Below are positions 4,908-6,220 of a stretch of DNA of 6,220 nucleotides, in pieces. The stretch's first letter is position 1. The number at the start of each line of letters is the position of its first letter. A program made the translations under genes and the position numbers. Source of the stretch: Erysipelotrichia bacterium (lineage in GTDB: Bacteria > Bacillota_I > Bacilli_A > Erysipelotrichales > Erysipelotrichaceae); contig SAAR01000198.1 of assembly GCA_009916335.1 (NCBI GenBank), positions 1 through 6,220 on the forward strand. Direction: 5' to 3'. Below the pieces are notes generated by a model. That model ran no database searches. It was not told where the DNA came from and saw nothing but the letters and a program-made list of their open reading frames with translations.

Positions 4908-5610
4908 TGACTTTATACCTAATGCATTTCAAATCCCAAATGCCTTTGTTGATCAAATTTTAAAACATTTGCATGAGGCTGAAATCAAAGTTTACTTATT
5001 TATTGTACGTAAAACATTGGGGTGGCATAAAGAGTTTGATAACATAAGTCTCAGCCAATTTAAAATTGCATTAGATGTCAAAGATGATAGAACAATTCAA
5101 AGTGCCCTAAATAAACTTTTAGATAAAGATTTAATTATTAAAAAGGAGCAGGCTGGTTACCCATCTAAATTTGCAATTAATCTTAACCCTAAACCCCTAC
5201 ATATAAAGGAGGGGGGTCATATTGATGTACTCCCTACAAATGTGTGTATTGAGCCCCTGCATGATAATGAGGGGAGAGTCCCCACATGTGCATGTCCCCC
5301 ACAAAAAACAATTAAAAACACTAGTTCAAAAACCACTCTCTCTGCATGCAAGAGAGAGACTTTTCAAGAATTTAAAAGTAAATTACTTGAAACTTGCCCA
5401 GAGTTTGTATTTAAATTGCCATATCCCAATAAGTTAAAGTATAGACAAGATCACCTTGGCTTTATAATACAAGGTGGGCTTATATTTGATTACCACAACG
5501 ACAGGATTTTAAATAAGGATGAAAGTTTTCAAGTATGGCTAATACTTTACAAAATGAAAGAACGAGTTTTTGAGCTCGCTCAAGCTCAATTAGCAAAGGA
5601 GCCTTCATGA
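4897..5610 (+). CDS. Phage lambda O-like replication initiator
   Basis: This 237-aa protein has a phage replication O-type winged-helix N-terminal domain (about residues 6-96). Hallmarks are FQIPNAFVDQ, then LHEAEIKVYLFIVRKTLGWHKEFDNISLSQF, DRTIQSALNKLLDKDLI, and the wing ending in KFAINL. Residues 97-150 are a low-complexity linker with PLHxxEG twice (100-106 and 120-126), encoded by the origin-like repeats. Residues about 155-230 form a C-terminal domain that would contact the host or element helicase machinery. In lambda, O binds iterons inside its own gene and recruits helicase through P; no P-like gene is present here, so another loader or the host system is needed. The start overlaps the upstream gene by 11 bp (ATGAGTTATAA), with only a weak SD. 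The family call is strong; gene naming is left open. Confidence 0.87.
   Translation: MSYNDFIPNAFQIPNAFVDQILKHLHEAEIKVYLFIVRKTLGWHKEFDNISLSQFKIALDVKDDRTIQSALNKLLDKDLIIKKEQAGYPSKFAINLNPKPLHIKEGGHIDVLPTNVCIEPLHDNEGRVPTCACPPQKTIKNTSSKTTLSACKRETFQEFKSKLLETCPEFVFKLPYPNKLKYRQDHLGFIIQGGLIFDYHNDRILNKDESFQVWLILYKMKERVFELAQAQLAKEPS
5194..5330. other. Candidate replication origin inside the initiator gene
   Basis: Two 21-bp units with CCCCT...AGGGG arms lie at 5194-5214 and 5254-5274, exactly 60 bp apart and 16/21 identical. Half-sites lie between and after them: TCCCTACA (5231-5238) and CCCCACATG (5280-5288), then CATGTCCCCC (5291-5300). An A-rich unwinding-like tract follows (about 5301-5330, strand-biased to A). 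Lambda ori has the same order: iterons with CCCT/AGGG arms in the middle of O, then an A-rich strand-biased segment. The G/C clusters stand out sharply from the AT-rich gene. The sequence pattern is seen; origin function is inferred. Confidence 0.6.
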
Positions 5611-5864
5611 CCGAAGAACTAGTTGTAATCACTAAATCAGATCTTACAAATCTAATTAAAAATGCGGTCAAGCAAGTTTTCCAAGAGCAAAAACTCGATA
5701 AGTACGCTAATCGTCAAAAATTTTCTCCAAAAGAAGCGGCTGAGTTTACAGGGCGCAAAGAATCGTACATTCGCATGTTAATACAAAATGGTAAAATTCC
5801 ATTCGACAAAGAAGGTAAACCTGTTGTTTTGTTTCGTAAAGATCTTCTTCCTCTCAAAAAATAG
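5607..5864 (+). CDS. Excisionase-like HTH protein
   Basis: This 85-aa protein has a helical N-terminus (about 8-30, TKSDLTNLIKNAVKQVFQEQ). An HTH_17/excisionase-type domain covers about residues 38-83, from KFSPKEAAEFTGRKESYIRM through IQNGKIPF to a wing with VVLFRKDLLPL. AAAGGAG (5595-5601) lies 5 nt before the ATG, and the start overlaps the initiator stop by ATGA. It is the last gene before the att-like region, where Xis genes often sit. In the family these proteins bind att DNA and favour excision, or act as AlpA-type activators. Its layout parallels the gene at 135-467, but the sequences are clearly different. Confidence 0.78.
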   Translation: MTEELVVITKSDLTNLIKNAVKQVFQEQKLDKYANRQKFSPKEAAEFTGRKESYIRMLIQNGKIPFDKEGKPVVLFRKDLLPLKK

Positions 5865-5986
5865 AGATATTGTAACGTTAGAATGACTAAAATATTTAAT
5901 TATATTAGTAATCTACCGTCACCTATTTCGTCACCTAGTAAAAAGTTTGAGGATTATAATTTGTTTGAAAGTCCCTAGAATAGGGA
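5865..5986. other. Short non-coding segment between xis-like gene and tRNA fragment
   Basis: There is no convincing gene. It contains the CGTCACCTA pair and a small TCCCTA-GAA-TAGGGA hairpin (5972-5986) that abuts the tRNA 3' end. On the minus strand that hairpin is followed only by a weak T-run (CTTTC), so it would be a poor terminator for a tRNA transcript. Confidence 0.5.
5917..5937. repeat. Tandem CGTCACCTA repeats, possible integrase arm sites
   Basis: CGTCACCTA occurs at 5917-5925 and again at 5929-5937, separated by TTT, a 12-bp period. Paired short direct repeats 50 bp from a tRNA-type core are what tyrosine integrase arm-type sites look like. No further copy was found in the window. 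Confidence 0.5.
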
Positions 5987-6042
5987 TGGTGCGGATAAAG
6001 AGACTCGAACTCCCATGCCTCTCGGCACCAGATCCTAAGTCT
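5987..6042 (-). tRNA. tRNA-Leu(UAG) 3' fragment, att core
   Basis: Read on the minus strand, this has the 3' strand of the acceptor stem TATCCGC plus ACCA (CCA encoded, 5987-5989). It also has a T-arm with the loop TTCGAGT (5998-6014), a 13-nt variable arm with TGCC/GGCA (6015-6027), and the anticodon loop CTTAGGA with anticodon TAG. The long variable arm marks it as class II tRNA-Leu. Similarity stops within the anticodon stem: expected CCAGA, but only AGA is present (6040-6042). The 5' acceptor strand and D-arm are missing, so this is not a working tRNA. Such 3' halves are left at one end of elements that integrate into tRNA genes. Confidence 0.85.
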
Positions 6043-6220
6043 ATTTTCTATCATTTTTCATGCTTTCTTAAACTCTTTCATTTTCTATAAAAATACCTAT
6101 TTTTAAGGATTTTTATATAGTTGTTATTTTTCATATAATACTATCTAATTTCATTATTTTTCAATTTTTGTAGTAAAAATTGTAGTAAAAATTAGGTATT
6201 TTGGAAAGTCAATTTATAAG
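6043..6220. other. AT-rich end segment with integrase-site-like repeats, no gene
   Basis: No ORF is visible in the 178 bp before the window ends. The segment holds AAAAATA-CC-TATTTTT (6089-6104), TATAAAAAT/ATTTTTATA (6086-6094 and 6109-6117), a tandem 12-bp repeat (6168-6191), and the inverted pair AAAATACCTA/TAGGTATTTT (6090-6099 and 6193-6202). This looks like the att-proximal end of another element, whose genes would lie beyond the window. Confidence 0.5.
6168..6191 (+). repeat. Tandem TTGTAGTAAAAA repeats, possible second set of arm sites
   Basis: There are two perfect back-to-back 12-bp copies, 6168-6179 and 6180-6191. They have the same period as the CGTCACCTA pair on the other side of the tRNA fragment but an unrelated sequence, which suggests a different integrase. 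Confidence 0.5.

Noticed and set aside
4687..4956. Minus-strand 89-codon ORF opposite the 208-aa and initiator genes
   Set aside because: It is antisense to two well-supported genes and has no domain or RBS support.
5883..5978. 31-codon + strand ORF across the CGTCACCTA repeats
   Set aside because: It has no ribosome binding site, the repeats simply encode SP-type dipeptides, and it lies in an att-like region.
5987..6042. Functional tRNA-Leu gene
   Set aside because: The 5' acceptor strand, the D-arm and part of the anticodon stem are missing beyond 6042.

Overview
The window looks like accessory DNA from an AT-rich Gram-negative bacterium. Roughly one third of it is G+C, there are strong AAGGAG-type ribosome binding sites, and several genes overlap by ATGA. 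The short HTH proteins and tyrosine recombinase resemble those of Campylobacterota islands, so that phylum is my best guess, but nothing seen here is diagnostic. There are no housekeeping genes. There are also no capsid, tail, lysis, relaxase or type IV secretion genes.

Layout. (1) 1-134 is a leader with a hairpin and a possible -10 box, followed by a small excisionase/AlpA-like HTH gene (135-467). (2) 468-938 carries no gene but has a run of five inverted repeats (486-658) and a cluster of TTCAATG repeats (845-876). (3) 939-3302 is a four-gene + strand block: a 169-aa basic protein with a probable C-terminal HTH, a 178-aa unknown, a complete tyrosine recombinase (R181, K247, H297, R300, H332, Y341) and a 60-aa HTH-like protein. 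It ends in a rho-independent terminator (3296-3327). (4) 3305-3994 on the minus strand is a CI-type repressor gene, separated by a very AT-rich control region from the divergent operon 4281-5864. That operon encodes a 208-aa unknown, a lambda O-like replication initiator with an apparent internal origin, and a second excisionase-like HTH protein. (5) From 5865 to the end there is no convincing gene. It holds a pair of 12-bp-spaced direct repeats, the 3' part of a tRNA-Leu(UAG) gene (minus strand, 5987-6042), and a different pair of 12-bp tandem repeats.

Interpretation (inference): genes for integration, excision, lysogeny-type repression and replication, beside a tRNA fragment and without structural genes, fit a small integrative replicating element. 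A phage satellite or a cryptic phage-plasmid is most likely. The repressor would hold down the replication operon, the O-like protein would fire an origin inside its own gene, and the recombinase with its HTH partners would move the element. Two unlike repeat pairs on either side of the tRNA fragment suggest that two different elements, or an element and older island DNA, meet there. The left end of the element is not visible.
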